Source: Halichondria panicea | Taxonomy: Eukaryota > Porifera > Demospongiae > Suberitida > Halichondriidae | Reading direction: 5' to 3' | NCBI RefSeq assembly: GCF_963675165.1 | Contig: NC_087390.1 | Coordinates: 1,693,501 to 1,757,500, forward strand | DNA length: 64,000 bases | Part shown: piece after piece, positions 13,394 through 24,517 of the stretch | Layout: each line of letters starts with the position of its first letter | How positions within the stretch are numbered: position 1 is the first letter of the stretch | Made by a program: the position numbers and the translations under genes | Notes under the pieces: generated by a model | Databases searched by the model: none | What the model was told of the DNA's origin: nothing | The model's input: the letters and a program-made list of their open reading frames with translations, nothing else

Positions 13394-14328
13394 CTAAATT
13401 TAGTTCAGTTATACATGTTTTTATATCAGTCTGTCGTTTTGTTGATCATGCATGTTCAGAACAATTGTAGCTATGTTGGTTTTATATGTAAATTGTGATC
13501 ATGTATTAATTCGTGTTTGCACACAATCATTCAATGGACAGTCCACCAGTCCTTTGAGCTTTGAGCTTGTATTAACAATCGATGTGTCATACTGCACTGT
13601 TAATGAAATAGATGTTGGGTCAAAATTGGGTATAATTATAATTATGTTGATTATTATAAATTATGGGTGTGGTTTGTTACGTTACATGCAGTGGGGTAGT
13701 TGTGTGGCTTCGTATTCTGAGTCTGCTCACCTGGATACCATATAGCGCTGCGTTTACAGAATTTAATGTTAACACATTAGTTAGCTTTGTTTGAGTAAAA
13801 GCGACCAAAAGCTAAGAAGTTTACTTAATTGGCTACTATAATTATGAAGCGGTAGCTAGAATAATGTGTAGCTTTGATTCGAGGTACTTTACTATACATA
13901 CGCTATATTACAGCCACATGGATACTTATTTTGTTATCATGGGAGGAGACTCCAGGCTTATTTGCTGGCTCTATATTAATTGGATAAGATCCTTACCAAC
14001 TCTATGGCCAAGACAACGATGGCCTTGGAGCATTCTGGTCTCCTCTAGAGTGTGTGGCCCACAAGTTTCGCATGTGTGATGTCTGGATTACTATTCAAAC
14101 CGTCTTTGAGTCCAAAGTCCCTATAACCCTCCTAAAGATGATACTGTGAGCCTCACTCCAGTTCCACTTCATGTTACCTTGGTGTCTTAATGTAACAATC
14201 CAGGCCTCTTCAATTACTGGCACTTCTGTGATCAGGTCCGGGGCCACTTTTTGATTGGGAAATTCAAGAAAATGCTTGAAAATTTTCTTGTACACTGTGC
14301 AAAACCAAAAAATGCGTGTACTGAATTA
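13394..14328. repeat. 3' flank of POT1, duplicated after POT13
   Basis: Sequence from the POT1 stop to about 14240 matches 58265-59150 downstream of POT13, including GTTACATGCAGTGGGG and a near-identical stretch around 13865-14080 versus 58775-58986. Open frames here are preserved by recent duplication and resemble no protein. No gene is called. Confidence 0.7.
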
Positions 14329-14726
14329 CTTGATTAAACGCCCGGGCGTTTATTTCCTAGCAGCATCTGTAGAGGGGGCGTTTAAACGAGATGGGCGCTT
14401 ATGAAACGGGCGTTTATTGTTTTGTCTACTTCAAACTCTTGCTCATCATGCATGCAGCAGTTATTATGCTCTTTTTGGCTGCTGCCACAGCTCTCAGCTT
14501 CAATCTTAAGTCGTAAGAGTGGTGTTTCTCCGTCTGTGCCCTCTCTGCCATCATAAATAGGATCTATGTTGCCATTGTTTCAGCTGGTTCCACGTGCTGA
14601 TTCAGCTCCACCCACAGTTCCACACCCCATACATGGGCGATTATAATTTATTTAATTAAGAGGGGCGTTTATTGACAGAGACAGCTTTTACCATGGGCGT
14701 TTAAACGAGATGGGCGTTTAATCAAG
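14329..14726. mobile_element. Inverted-repeat element, termini CTTGATTAAACGCCC
   Basis: The left end CTTGATTAAACGCCC is matched by GGGCGTTTAATCAAG at the right end. The word GGGCGTTTAAACGAGATGGG occurs inside both arms. No transposase frame is present, so this is a non-autonomous element. No clear target duplication was found. Confidence 0.6.
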
Positions 14727-14819
14727 CCAATACGGGCTGTACCTTGGTTCTTCACACATTAAACTATATAGCGTAGGAAACTTTTCTTATAATTTCACAC
14801 ATCGCAACAAAAGTGTAGT

Positions 14820-14864
14820 TAAGCTCCTACACTTAAGCTCCTACACTTAAGCTCCTACACTTAA
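14820..14864. repeat. 14-bp tandem repeat, three units
   Basis: Three consecutive copies of AAGCTCCTACACTT, seen directly. Confidence 0.9.
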
Positions 14865-15576
14865 TGTCAATTACTAATTAATATTGTATTTTCTAAAAAT
14901 TGCACTTGGACTTTTATGGCTATATTACACCTACACTGAAACTGTCAAAATGAATACAACTTGTTTTTCTGTTTTCTTATCTTCTTTGGAATGTGTTTTT
15001 GTCACAGCATTGTCGTCTGTATAGTTTCGTTTCATTGCTCTCTGTTAGTTGCTTTCTATTCATAATTAATTATAATTACATGATTATAGTCATTATGATA
15101 CTATTCATTTTCGTAGTACTTCTCGTTGTGAGGCATAAAAACTCCGAGGGATATATGCATGCATGATGTAACTATTATTAACGGTACATTCATTGTTTTA
15201 ACAACGGGAACTTTTACATTATGTACATACTGCATTATTTGCACATGCACATATTCATCATCTTTGCTATGCAAACAGTTTGGATTGTTTGATGCTTTTT
15301 TAAGCTTGTATACATGGAATTTACGAAAACTGAAACCCACTCTCATTTTTAATAAGAGCACGACTCATGACCATTTAAGTAAATAGTTGCTATAATGTTG
15401 CTGATTACATATGAACCAGTATTTTAGTACCTGTGCAAGAATTAATAATTTCACTCAGGAATGCAATCCATACTGTAGGCAATAATATTGCTATATAGCT
15501 ATAGTATACCTAGTTGCAGTATATATATTGTTAGCAATCATCCCTACGTGTGTGTATATGTGTGTCTGTGACTGTT
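14865..15576. promoter_or_regulatory. POT2 upstream region with shared array motifs
   Basis: Contains the array motif TTTCACTCAGGAATGCAAT at 15449-15467, 128 bp before the POT2 ATG. About 200 bp further up lies the shared phrase GAAAACTGAAACCCACTCTC. The block 15090-15470 has gene-less relatives at 59385-59690 and 60640-60960. Promoter function is inferred from conservation and position. Confidence 0.5.
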
Positions 15577-17136
15577 ATGAGACAAACTATATACTCTACG
15601 AATGAAGGTAGCCCCCTGGTATCAAGGAATGGCTGCAAGTGCAAGTACAGAATGAGGTGGTTCTATTCCAAGGGAGCCTTTCTTATTCTGGTCTGGATTA
15701 TGCTGTTGACTATAGCCTGTGTATCAGTCTCTCGTGTATTTTATGAGTTCCATCAACTTTATGATGTCAATTTTGTAACTTCGAAATGGCTACTTGCTAT
15801 CCCAATTGTGTTTGGTTTGTTTGGAGCTGTTTTCTCAGGATGGCTAGCCGACGCTAAGCTGGGGAACTACAGAGTGATGAAATACAGTTGTGTGCTGTTA
15901 TTCTTCCTTTATTTGCTTTGTAGTACCTTCACTCTAGTTCCTGACATTACTCACGTGTATGTTGTGAGTGTCTTGTATTGCATAGGCGGGAGTCTCTTTA
16001 TAGTAGCTGTGGTAGCATGCTCTGTTACCTCACTACAACTAGGCCTGGATCAGATGCCTGATTCTTCATCTTCTAATATCACTAGTTTTATTGCCTGGTT
16101 TGTATTCAGTATCTATGCTGGTGTTTGGATCCCTGATGCTTTCGATTTGCCCATTACTATGTGTAGTAGTCGATTACCATACTGGGTTACCCAACTTTAC
16201 AGTTTGCTGCCACCTTTGTGTATGAGTGTTGTTCTTATTCTTGACTTTCTCCTAGCTAAAAAATGGCTGATAGTTGAGCCAAAGTCACCTCAGTCCCTCA
16301 AAAACATTTACCATGTTCTTAAGTTTGCAGCTAAGCACAAAGCTCCCCTCAATCGCAGTGCTCTCACATACTGGGAGGAAGACGTACCTTCAAGAATGGA
16401 TCTGGGAAAGTCGAGATACGGTGGACCTTTCACTACAGAGCAAGTTGAAGATGTGAAGACCATCCTACGTTTGTTACCCCTCTGCCTAGCGCTGTGGCTT
16501 CTTGGGTGCTCACATGCAATATTCCATCCACCATCTTATGCTGTTGTTTATCTTCCTGATTGGAATTGCTATGTTTCAAAGCTTCTGTCCTTGTTCACAT
16601 ATCACCAATACTGGTGTGGAATGGTTTGGACTGTCTTTTATGAGTTTGTGCTATACCCAGTGATACTTAACAAACTTCCCAGCATCCTTAGAAGAATTGG
16701 GATAATTTCTCTCTTCATCACAATTCTCAATATTGTGTTTCTAATTCTGGAAATACTACAAAACAATGACAGTGATTTAGTTGCAATCAAGTATGTTACA
16801 ATCGTTTTAAATTCAACTTTTACTGGTGTGCTAACAATGTTGCTTGCTAGTACCATGCTGGAGTTAGTTTGTGCTCAAGCCCCATACAACATGAGAGGAT
16901 TGTTTGGAGGGTGTATGGTGTTGGTGTTATTATCAGTTCTTATTATTGGCCAGTTTTCGCCATTGAACAACACGTTAACAACATATGGGGTTAGAGTAGG
17001 CATCAGTCTGCTTGGATTCATCTTGTACTGCCTCCTGGCTCGCTGGTACAAGAGGAGAGTTAGAGACGAGGACTACAATGCACACAGAGTGGTGGAGGAG
17101 GTCTATGATCGATACTTGTCAGTGAACACTGACTAA
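15577..17136 (+). CDS. POT2: intronless POT/SLC15-like transporter
   Basis: A 519-residue intact frame from the family ATG (an in-frame GTG at 15550 is not a plausible start). Domain plan as POT1: GWLADAKLGNYRV after TM2, the invariant TM6-TM7 loop with VPSRMDLGKSRYGG, and a slightly altered tail ending DRYLSVNTD instead of DRYLSAQH. The first extracellular loop (FYEFHQLYDVNFVTSKW) is longer than in POT1, and the TM5-TM6 loop carries ITMCSSRLPYW. No frame break or missing membrane segment. Expression would depend on the shared motif 128 bp upstream. Confidence 0.85.
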   Translation: MRQTIYSTNEGSPLVSRNGCKCKYRMRWFYSKGAFLILVWIMLLTIACVSVSRVFYEFHQLYDVNFVTSKWLLAIPIVFGLFGAVFSGWLADAKLGNYRVMKYSCVLLFFLYLLCSTFTLVPDITHVYVVSVLYCIGGSLFIVAVVACSVTSLQLGLDQMPDSSSSNITSFIAWFVFSIYAGVWIPDAFDLPITMCSSRLPYWVTQLYSLLPPLCMSVVLILDFLLAKKWLIVEPKSPQSLKNIYHVLKFAAKHKAPLNRSALTYWEEDVPSRMDLGKSRYGGPFTTEQVEDVKTILRLLPLCLALWLLGCSHAIFHPPSYAVVYLPDWNCYVSKLLSLFTYHQYWCGMVWTVFYEFVLYPVILNKLPSILRRIGIISLFITILNIVFLILEILQNNDSDLVAIKYVTIVLNSTFTGVLTMLLASTMLELVCAQAPYNMRGLFGGCMVLVLLSVLIIGQFSPLNNTLTTYGVRVGISLLGFILYCLLARWYKRRVRDEDYNAHRVVEEVYDRYLSVNTD

Positions 17137-17228
17137 ATTTAGTTCCGATACGTTTTGTCGTTTTGTTGATCATGCATGTTCAGAACAAATTGGTTTTATA
17201 CGTGCGCATGTTAACTAATAATTATAAC

Positions 17229-17394
17229 CAACGGCGTATAAAAGAAGAGAGGGCATGCAACAGCAAAAGAGCCGAGAATTTCTATTTTTAGCACTTCATG
17301 CAAATTCACACATTCCTCTGCCCACGTTTGAATCCTACTAGCTACGTGTACTAGATAGTGAGTTGCATGCCCTCTCTTCATCTATACGCCCTTG
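17229..17394. mobile_element. MITE, GGGCGTATAAAAGAAGAG family, copy 1
   Basis: Left end CAACGGCGTATAAAAGAAGA and right end CTTCATCTATACGCCCTTG form inverted repeats around GAGGGCATGCAAC/GTTGCATGCCCTC. It is a shorter relative of the element at 45079-45306. No coding capacity and no clean target duplication. Confidence 0.7.
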
Positions 17395-18436
17395 ATATAT
17401 ATAATTTTGATGTATTATTTTTATTGCACACATAATTAGTTTGTCAGTGGACACCAGTCCTTGCATGAGCTTGTATAAATATTGTTATAATTAAGTTGGC
17501 ATGTAGAAACTGAAACTACATGTAGTACTGTTACTGAATAGCAACAACCATTTGGAAATTATACCATGGGTGTGGTTTGTTACATTACTAGTAATGGGGT
17601 AGGTGTATAGTGGACCCTCTTAAATAGAGGCACTTCTTTTAATTCCAGCGCCCAGCGCAATCAAAGCACATAACTTTAACCCCTGAAATTCGATAAACAG
17701 GTTCATAGGAAGCCCTAAAAGTATCTAAACAGTTGACTGTACACATAATTATACTTTGTAAGAGTGCATTGTACCATCTATAATTATGAGGTATATATTT
17801 TGGCTAATCAGGTTAAGATATGTATAGCTTAGTGAAGAATTTTCCTGGTAATGTGTGATCAGAGTATCATGCAGATGATCGTCAAATTACTTGCCAAATA
17901 CACCTACTATATACAAAGTAACTGACTGTTTTAGTACATTTACATGTATATGCATTACTCAATACATAATTATACTTTCACGGTATATGGATGTGGTATC
18001 GGAAGGTATGGTTTGACAAGGGGATGTTTTGTACCAGATGTACCATTCGCTATTGCAGTATAATTATAATTATGATAACAGTTTTGTCAATGAACACTTT
18101 TTTGAGCTTGGCATGTACGAAACTCAATCACGTCTATACATAGGCATGACTGTTTCCACTATAATTGTAGAAATACTGAAACTAAACTCTTAGCAGTTCA
18201 TAACCATTAATTTTGGGAGAAAGTTAAACTTTCACCATTGACAGATCATACCAACCATGCATGCGCATACACACAGCTAGATTGTGCAGGTGTGTCTATG
18301 TGGGCACTGCATGTATGTATAATTATGTATAAGAATAGTTTCACTCAGAATTCAACTCCAATAGAATTTAGATATTGCTGCATTTACCAAGTTACAGCGT
18401 TTAGCCACTGTCCCTACGTACATGTGTGTGTCTGTT
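17395..18436. promoter_or_regulatory. POT3 upstream region, template of an inverted duplication
   Basis: Contains a degenerate array motif (TTTCACTCAGAATTCAACTC) starting about 98 bp before the POT3 ATG. From about 17800 onward the whole stretch reappears reversed at 42218-43060, continuous with the inverted transporter copy POT6. No other gene is seen. Confidence 0.6.
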
Positions 18437-19993
18437 ATGAGACAAACTAACTCTACGAATGGAGGCAGTCCTCTGGTATCAAGGAATAGCTGCAAGTGCA
18501 AGTACAGAGTGAGGTGGTTCTATTCCAAGGGAGCCTTTCTCGTTCTGGTCTGGGTTATACTGTTGAATATAGCCTGTGTATCAGTGTTTCATGTGTTCCA
18601 TCAACGATCTGATGTCAGTTTTGTAATTTCAAAATGGCTACTTGCTATCCCATTTGTGTCTGGCCTGTTCGGAGCTGTATTCTCAGGATGGTTAGCCGAC
18701 GCTAAGTTGGGGAACTACAGAGTGATGAAATACTGTTTTGTACTGTTATTCTTCCTTTGTTTGCTTTCTAGTGCCTTCACCTTAGTTCCTGACATTACTC
18801 ATTACGTGTATGTTGTGAGTGTCTTGTATTGCATTGGTGTGAGTCTCCTTATAGTAGCTGGAGTAGCATGCTTCGTTACCTCACTACAACTAGGCCTGGA
18901 TCAGATGCCTGATGCTTCATCTTCCAATATCACTAGTTTTATTGCCTGGTTTGTATTCAGTATCTATGCTGGTGTTTGGATCCCTACTGTTTCTGATTTG
19001 CCCATTATATCAGATGTTTTGCGTATCAGTCGTTCATCATACTGGGTTGTCCAACTGTACAGTTTGCTGCCACTTTTGTGTATGAGTGTTGTTCTTATTC
19101 TTGACTTTCTCCTAGCTAAAAAATGGCTGATAATTGAACCAAAGTCACCTCAGTCCTTCAAAACCATGTACCATGTTCTCAAGTTTGCTGCCAAGCACAA
19201 AGCTCCCCTCAATCGCAGTGCTCTCACATACTGGGAGGAAGACGTACCTTCAAGAATGGACCTGGGAAAGTCGAGATACGGTGGACCATTCACTACAGAA
19301 GAAGTTGAAGATGTGAAGACCATCCTACGTTTGTTGTCCCTCTGCTTAACTCTATGGCTTCTCGGGTGCTCGCTTGCATTCTTCCATCCACTAAACTATG
19401 CTAGTGTTTATCCTCCTGATTGGAAGTTTTATATTTCAAGGCTTCTGGCTTTATTCACATATCACCATTTGTGGTGTGGTATGGTTTGGACTGTCTTTTA
19501 TGAGTTTGTGCTATACCCAGTGATATGTAACAAACTTCCCAGCATTCTTAGAAGAATTGGGATAATTTCTCTCTTCATTACAACTCTCAGTGTTGTGTTT
19601 CTAATTCTGGAACTACTACAAAACAATTACGGTGATAAATTAGTTGCTATTACATATGTTACAATCGTTTTGAATTCAATTTCTACTGGTGTGCTAACAA
19701 TGTTGCTTGCTAGTACCATGCTGGAGTTAGTTTGTGCTCAAGCCCCATACAACATGAGAGGATTGTTTGGAGGGTGTATGGTGTTGGTGTTATTATCAGT
19801 TCTTATTATTGGCCAGTTTTCATTGAACAACACATTAACAACGTATGGGGTTAGAGTAGGCATCAGTCTGCTTGGATTCATCCTGTACTGCCTCCTGGCC
19901 CGCTGGTACAAGAGGAGAGTTAGAGACGAGGACTACAATGTACACGGAGTGGTGGAGGAAGTCTATGATCGATACTTGTCAGCTCAGCATTGA
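18437..19993 (+). CDS. POT3: intronless POT/SLC15-like transporter
   Basis: A 518-residue intact frame from the family ATG; an in-frame ATG five codons upstream (18422) could also be used. Shows GWLADAKLGNYRV, SITSFIAW-type TM5, the conserved loop with SALTYWEEDVPSRMDL and the C-terminal tail (here NVHGVVEEVYDRY). Variable loops differ strongly from POT1: HQRSDVSFVISKW after TM1 and PIISDVLRISRSSYW before TM6. It is the closest relative of the broken minus-strand copy POT6, sharing LAFFHPLNYASVYPPDWKFY. Confidence 0.85.
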   Translation: MRQTNSTNGGSPLVSRNSCKCKYRVRWFYSKGAFLVLVWVILLNIACVSVFHVFHQRSDVSFVISKWLLAIPFVSGLFGAVFSGWLADAKLGNYRVMKYCFVLLFFLCLLSSAFTLVPDITHYVYVVSVLYCIGVSLLIVAGVACFVTSLQLGLDQMPDASSSNITSFIAWFVFSIYAGVWIPTVSDLPIISDVLRISRSSYWVVQLYSLLPLLCMSVVLILDFLLAKKWLIIEPKSPQSFKTMYHVLKFAAKHKAPLNRSALTYWEEDVPSRMDLGKSRYGGPFTTEEVEDVKTILRLLSLCLTLWLLGCSLAFFHPLNYASVYPPDWKFYISRLLALFTYHHLWCGMVWTVFYEFVLYPVICNKLPSILRRIGIISLFITTLSVVFLILELLQNNYGDKLVAITYVTIVLNSISTGVLTMLLASTMLELVCAQAPYNMRGLFGGCMVLVLLSVLIIGQFSLNNTLTTYGVRVGISLLGFILYCLLARWYKRRVRDEDYNVHGVVEEVYDRYLSAQH

Positions 19994-20379
19994 TTACTGT
20001 TAGTGACATGTGTCGATCATAATAATTATTATGTTCAGGTTAGTTTATAGGTTGTGTTTACTGTAACTAAGCTGTATAATTATTATTGTTTGTAAACATG
20101 CAGTGTTTGTACACATAATTAGTTAATCAGGCAATTTGTCAATGGACACCTTCGTGGTTGTATTATGGATTGATGCCATGTAAGAATACTAAAAGTACGC
20201 GACATGATTTTTAATAATTTTTTAAATTTCCATTTTATATTGACTGATTACTCAACCTTTACTGGTGTGTCTCCATGGGCACTGCAGGAGATATTCACTA
20301 AAGAGATTGTAATCCAATATAAACTGATTGCATGCATGCACAGTATAAGTGTTTTAGCAACCGTGCATGCATGTGTCTG

Positions 20380-20941
20380 TTATGAGACAAAGACTCCTAG
20401 TATAATTAGTTATGATCGTCATAATGACTACTAGTTATCCCAATTGTGTTTGGTTTGTTGGGAGCTGTTTTCTTGTGTTTGCGTTCTAGTGCCTTCACCC
20501 TATAGTTCCTGGCATTCCACAGTACGTGTATGTTGTGAGTGTCTTGTATTGCATAGGTGGGAGTCTCTTTCTAGTAGCTGTAGTTGTTAACTACCTCACT
20601 ACAGCTAGGCCTGGATCATGCCTGATTGAGATGTGCTAGTTTTATTGCCTGGTTTGTATTCAGTATCTATGCTGGTATTTGGATCCCATATAATTATTGC
20701 CGATATACTCATTAGATATTGTGTAGCAGTCAATTATCATACTGGGTTGTCCAACTGTACAGTTTACTGCCACCATTGTGTATGAGTGTTGTTCTTATAT
20801 CCTTCTCTTTCTATCTAAAAATGGCTTGAAATTGAGCCAAAGTCATCTCAGTCCCTCAAAACCATCTCTGTGTTCTCAAGTTTGCACAGAGCTCCCCTCA
20901 ATCGCAGTGCTCTCACATAAGTATATACTGGGAGGAAGACG
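20380..20941 (+). pseudogene. POT4: heavily decayed transporter fragment
   Basis: Begins with ATGAGACAAAG like the family start, then jumps to the TM2 region (CAATTGTGTTTGGTTTG). It continues with frameshifts and losses to CTGGGAGGAAGACG in the TM6-TM7 loop, where similarity stops at 20941. A run TAAGTATA has been inserted at about 20918-20926 compared with intact copies. It cannot encode a transporter. Confidence 0.8.
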
Positions 20942-21838
20942 TTTGTCTTGAATTAACTTTAGTTACGTCTTGATAAGACAAACTTGTTTAATTTCGAGTG
21001 TCCATTGAAAATCAGGTTTTTTCAATAGCGAAAAATGATGACTATAATTATGTGTATGTGCAAAGAATGTGCAAATAAAAGTATTGGTACATAAAGCTCC
21101 ATAACAAATCCTCTTATACAACGTGAATGTACCGTCTATAGCAAATGGAAATATGAAATTGATGATATTTGAGCTGTACCATGTATTAACATTAGATGGA
21201 ATGAAAATTGAAACCCACTCTCACTCTAATAGCAACGATCATTTATGGAAAGTGTTGATGTTCCACTGTTGCTGATTATATGAACCACTCATGCATGCAT
21301 TAATTTTTATAGATACATGTGTAAGTGTATGTGTCTACGCCCACTAATAATTAACCCGAGGCGCGTAGTCGGCCTCGGTTACAGTAGTCTATCAGTCTGT
21401 CTGTGTGTCCGTGTGTCCGTGTGTCTGTCGCTCAGTTTGGCTTACCTGGTGATTTAGGCATCACAATGTGTACATATAGAACTTGCAGCTAAGGCTTAAA
21501 ATTTGGCAGATTTTGCAAAGAAGTCTTTGTTTCGCAGAAAAGGCGAGCTAAACCTAAGAAGCTTTTTGCGTACTACTAAACGCGGCTATTATAACAGAGT
21601 CTCTGGGATCCTACTCCAGGAGCCGTGAGACTCCAGGCTTTTTTGCTGTGATCCTAGTCCACAGTGTATATAAAACCCTGTTCTCAAATGTTTCAGCATG
21701 CCTCCAGTCTGGTTTAGCTTCTGAGTTGCTGTGCTAGACAGTTTAATAAGTCATACATGATAATTATTCATCACTGCATGTACTGCATTATATAACTCTT
21801 CTGGTTTCTTTATATAATCATGTCACGTCTCCAGCCGA
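20942..21838. other. Spacer with repeat fragments
   Basis: Holds a small hairpin (TTTGTCTTGAATT / AAGACAAAC at 20942-20990), array-type flank phrases near 21180-21260, and at about 21355-21650 a TG-rich interspersed repeat starting ACCCGAGGCGCGTAGTCGGC that recalls the repeat at 22970. No gene. Confidence 0.5.
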
Positions 21839-22969
21839 GCTATCTCACTTGTGTTTGGTCTGTACGGAGCTGTTTTCTCAGGATGGCTAGCCGACGCTAA
21901 GCTGGGGAACTATACAGAGTGATGAAATACAGTTTTGTACTGTTGTTCTTCCTTTGTTTGCTTTCTAGTGCCTTTACCCTAGTTCCTGCATGCATGACAT
22001 TACTCATTACGTGTATGTTGTGAGTGTCTTGGTGTGCATTGGTGGGAGTCTCTTTATAGTAGCTGCAGTAGCATGCTTTGTTACCTCACTACAACTAGGC
22101 CTGGATCAGATGCCTGATGCTTCATCCAGTATCTATGCTGGTGTTTGGATTCCTGATGTTGCCGATTTACCCCTTAGAACTGCTGGCAGTCAATTACCAT
22201 TCTGGGTTTTCCAAGTGTATAGTTTACTGCTGCCTTATGTCTGAGTGTTGTTCTTATTCTTGACTTCTTTCTAGCTAAAAAATGACTGATAATTGAACCA
22301 AAGTCCCCTCAGTCCCTCAAAACCATCTACCGTTTTCTCAAGTTTGCAGCCAAGCACAAAGCTCCCCTCAATCGTAGTGCTTTCACATACTGGGAGGAAG
22401 ACGTACCTTCAAGAATGGACCTGGGAAAGTTGAGATATGGTGGACCATTCACTACAGAGCAAGTTGAGATGTGAAGACCATCCTACGTTTGTTACCCCTC
22501 TGTTTAACTCTATGGTTTCTTGGATGCTCACTTGCACTCTTCCATCCAGTAACTTATTCTAGTGTTTACCCCCTGATTGGAAGCTTTCTGTTTCAAAGCT
22601 TTTGCATGGCTTTATTCATGTATCACCATTTGTGGTGTGGTATGGTTTGACTGTCTTTTATGAGTTTGCGTTATACCCAGTGATACGTAACAAACTTCCC
22701 AGCATTCTTAGAAGAATTGGGATAATTTCTCTCTTCATCACAGCTCTCAGTATTGTGTTTCTAATTCTGGAACTACTACAAAACAATTACGGGGATAAAT
22801 TAGTTGCAATCAAGTATGTTATAATCGTTTTAAATTCAATTTCTACTGGTGTGCTCACAATGTTGCTTGCTAGTAACATGATAGAGTTAGTTTGTGCTCA
22901 AGCTCCATACAACATGAGAGGATTGTTTGGAGGGTGTATGGTGTTGGTGTTATTATCAGTTCTTATTAT
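21839..22969 (+). pseudogene. POT5: decayed transporter, truncated by a repeat
   Basis: Matches intact copies from TM2 to TM11. It lacks the first 65 or so codons, carries an in-frame loss of 36 bp in TM5, a Trp-to-stop change (AAAAAATGACTG), two single-base losses and several short insertions (CATGCATG near 21988, TA near 21911, TGCA near 22604). The copy ends abruptly where the ATTATGCCTCGAGGC repeat begins, so the last segment and tail are gone. Confidence 0.85.
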
Positions 22970-23345
22970 GCCTCGAGGCGTAGCCGCACGAGGGATACAG
23001 TAAAGCTGACTGTGTGTGTGTCTGTCTGTGTGTACGTGTGTGTATTCCAGCTATAACTGCTCAACGGTTACAATGCGACGAAAACTAACAGCTTCTATAG
23101 GCTTCTAGCCACGTTCTCTTGGATTTCGATTCGTAGATTAGCAAACTAAAGCTTCTTTCTCGAGTTATGGCTAGTTTGACTCACATTGAAGGCTGTTGCA
23201 GTCTCTTCAGAATCTTTCATAGCATCATCTGTTCGCACAAACTTTCTATTCAACTTATGAGTTAGCCTTGCACTTAAGCGCTAGCTTTTTGTTGGCTACA
23301 AGAGTTAGAAAGAGCTGCTAAAGAAGCTAGCTATTTTAGTAGCCA
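22967..23345 (+). repeat. Interspersed repeat R1, copy 1 (intact)
   Basis: About 380 bp beginning ATTATGCCTCGAGGCGTAGC, followed by a TG-rich tract and a conserved body (ACTAACAGCTTCTATAGGCT, CTTGCACTTAAGCGCTAGC). Reversed at about 31375-31735 and present, split by younger insertions, at 33398-33478 plus 35446-35755. Class not determined; no coding frame. Confidence 0.75.
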
Positions 23346-23389
23346 TCTTGCAGACACACCCCTATTCCTGGATGTAGATCTAATGCGCA

Positions 23390-23678
23390 TGCGCGCTCAA
23401 TACGTGTAAGAGAATCCATTTTGCAGAATCAGAATCAATTTTCTTCTTTGTTGAGGTCCAGGTAAGCCACAAACCAACCTTTTCTACATTATTTTCAATT
23501 TGTATTATTGTTACTGTGTTTAATGTTCATTCAATTGCTAACACCTATTTTGTCAATTTGAAATCATAATTATTGCAAATTATTGCAAATTATTAACCTT
23601 TCTATAACACTCTAATACTATTGAGCGAAAGCAAAAACATGGCGAGAGGCATTAGCACAGCGCCAGCTTGAACACTAG
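23390..23678 (+). mobile_element. Helitron-like remnant ending in CTAG
   Basis: The 3' part (TTGAGCGAAAGCAAAAACATGG, GCGAGAGGCATTAGCA) matches 40305-40334. The copy ends AACACTAG followed by T, the Helitron 3' terminus rule (CTRR inserted before T). A donor GTAAGC follows a 5' exon-like stretch near 23460, paralleling the gene at 39.3 kb; the coding part is missing. Attribution to Helitrons is inference. Confidence 0.45.
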
Positions 23679-23910
23679 TTATTGTCCAGTTTTCTACATC
23701 GAACAACTAGATGTTTTGTGTATCAGTTATAATATATTATGTGTGTGTGTCTGTGTGTCTGTGTGTGTAGACTGCATGCTACAGCTGCTCAAGGATCAAT
23801 GAAGTGTAAGTAAGAGTTTCTATAGGTTTCTAGTCATGTTTTCTTGTTTGGTGAAGTGGCAGGTATCATCCAGTATTTAAGCAGAGACACTAGCTTCCTG
23901 GCATCTACTT

Positions 23911-24282
23911 GTGATTGCTCAAGGTATAACCAACCATGAGTTGACTGATAAAGCAATAATAACAATAAAAATCAAGCAATGTAGCAGCAACAAATTATAT
24001 ATGACCATTCACAATAGGTGTATCCCAATGTCTGAAAAACCGCGATGTGATGTGACTGATCAATTTAGTTGGTGGTGCAGGCAATGCAAAACCAGAAAAT
24101 CAATCAGACACGGAAGTTTTTTCTCCAAATCAAAACTAACTCTACAGAAGTGGCTGATGATAATTCACTTATGGGCTTGGGAGTTCCCTGTAACTAGTAC
24201 CGACCAGCTGGCGGAAGTAGAGAAAAAAAATTGCGATCGATGTACATCATTGCTTGAGTTAGTTCGAGAAAAAGAGGGTTGA
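23911..24282 (+). pseudogene. Merlin/ISXO2-like transposase, N-terminal fragment
   Basis: A 123-codon frame without a clear ATG start. It contains FSWWCRQCKTRKSIRHGSFF followed by SKSKLTLQKWLMIIHLWAWE. This order, a CxxC knuckle then KSIR-GSFF and a helix LQKWL, is the N-terminal signature of ISXO2-like (IS1595/Merlin) transposases found in invertebrates. The DDE catalytic part that should follow is absent, and the frame stops after LLELVREKEG. A further frame to about 24517 (EANALTEAMLHSVKEDNY) is unrecognised and is cut by the next element. Confidence 0.6.
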
Positions 24283-24517
24283 CTTTGTGCAGAAGAGAAT
24301 ATTCAAGAGCAATTAACTGTGACTGTCATATCCAGGTAAGAACATCACAAGTCAAGTACAAGAGCTACAGTCTGAGGCATCACTCGAGGCAAATGCTCTT
24401 ACAGAAGCCATGCTACACAGTGTCAAAGAAGACAACTACATTTTAGTGCGGTATAGCTACCAGCGTTGTATTTTCAGTTTCCAAGCATATGAAGCAGATC
24501 TGATCAATGAGCTAAGT

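Noticed and set aside
13864..14079. Plus-strand frame repeated at 58774-58986 as a conserved small protein
   Set aside because: Both copies lie within a duplicated non-coding flank; conservation is explained by recent duplication and the start is not preserved in the third flank copy.
15550..15576. N-terminal extensions of POT2, POT10 and POT13 beginning at GTG, and of the plus-strand kinase at TTG
   Set aside because: These are not plausible eukaryotic start codons; the shared ATGAGACAAAC start and the downstream kinase ATG fit better.
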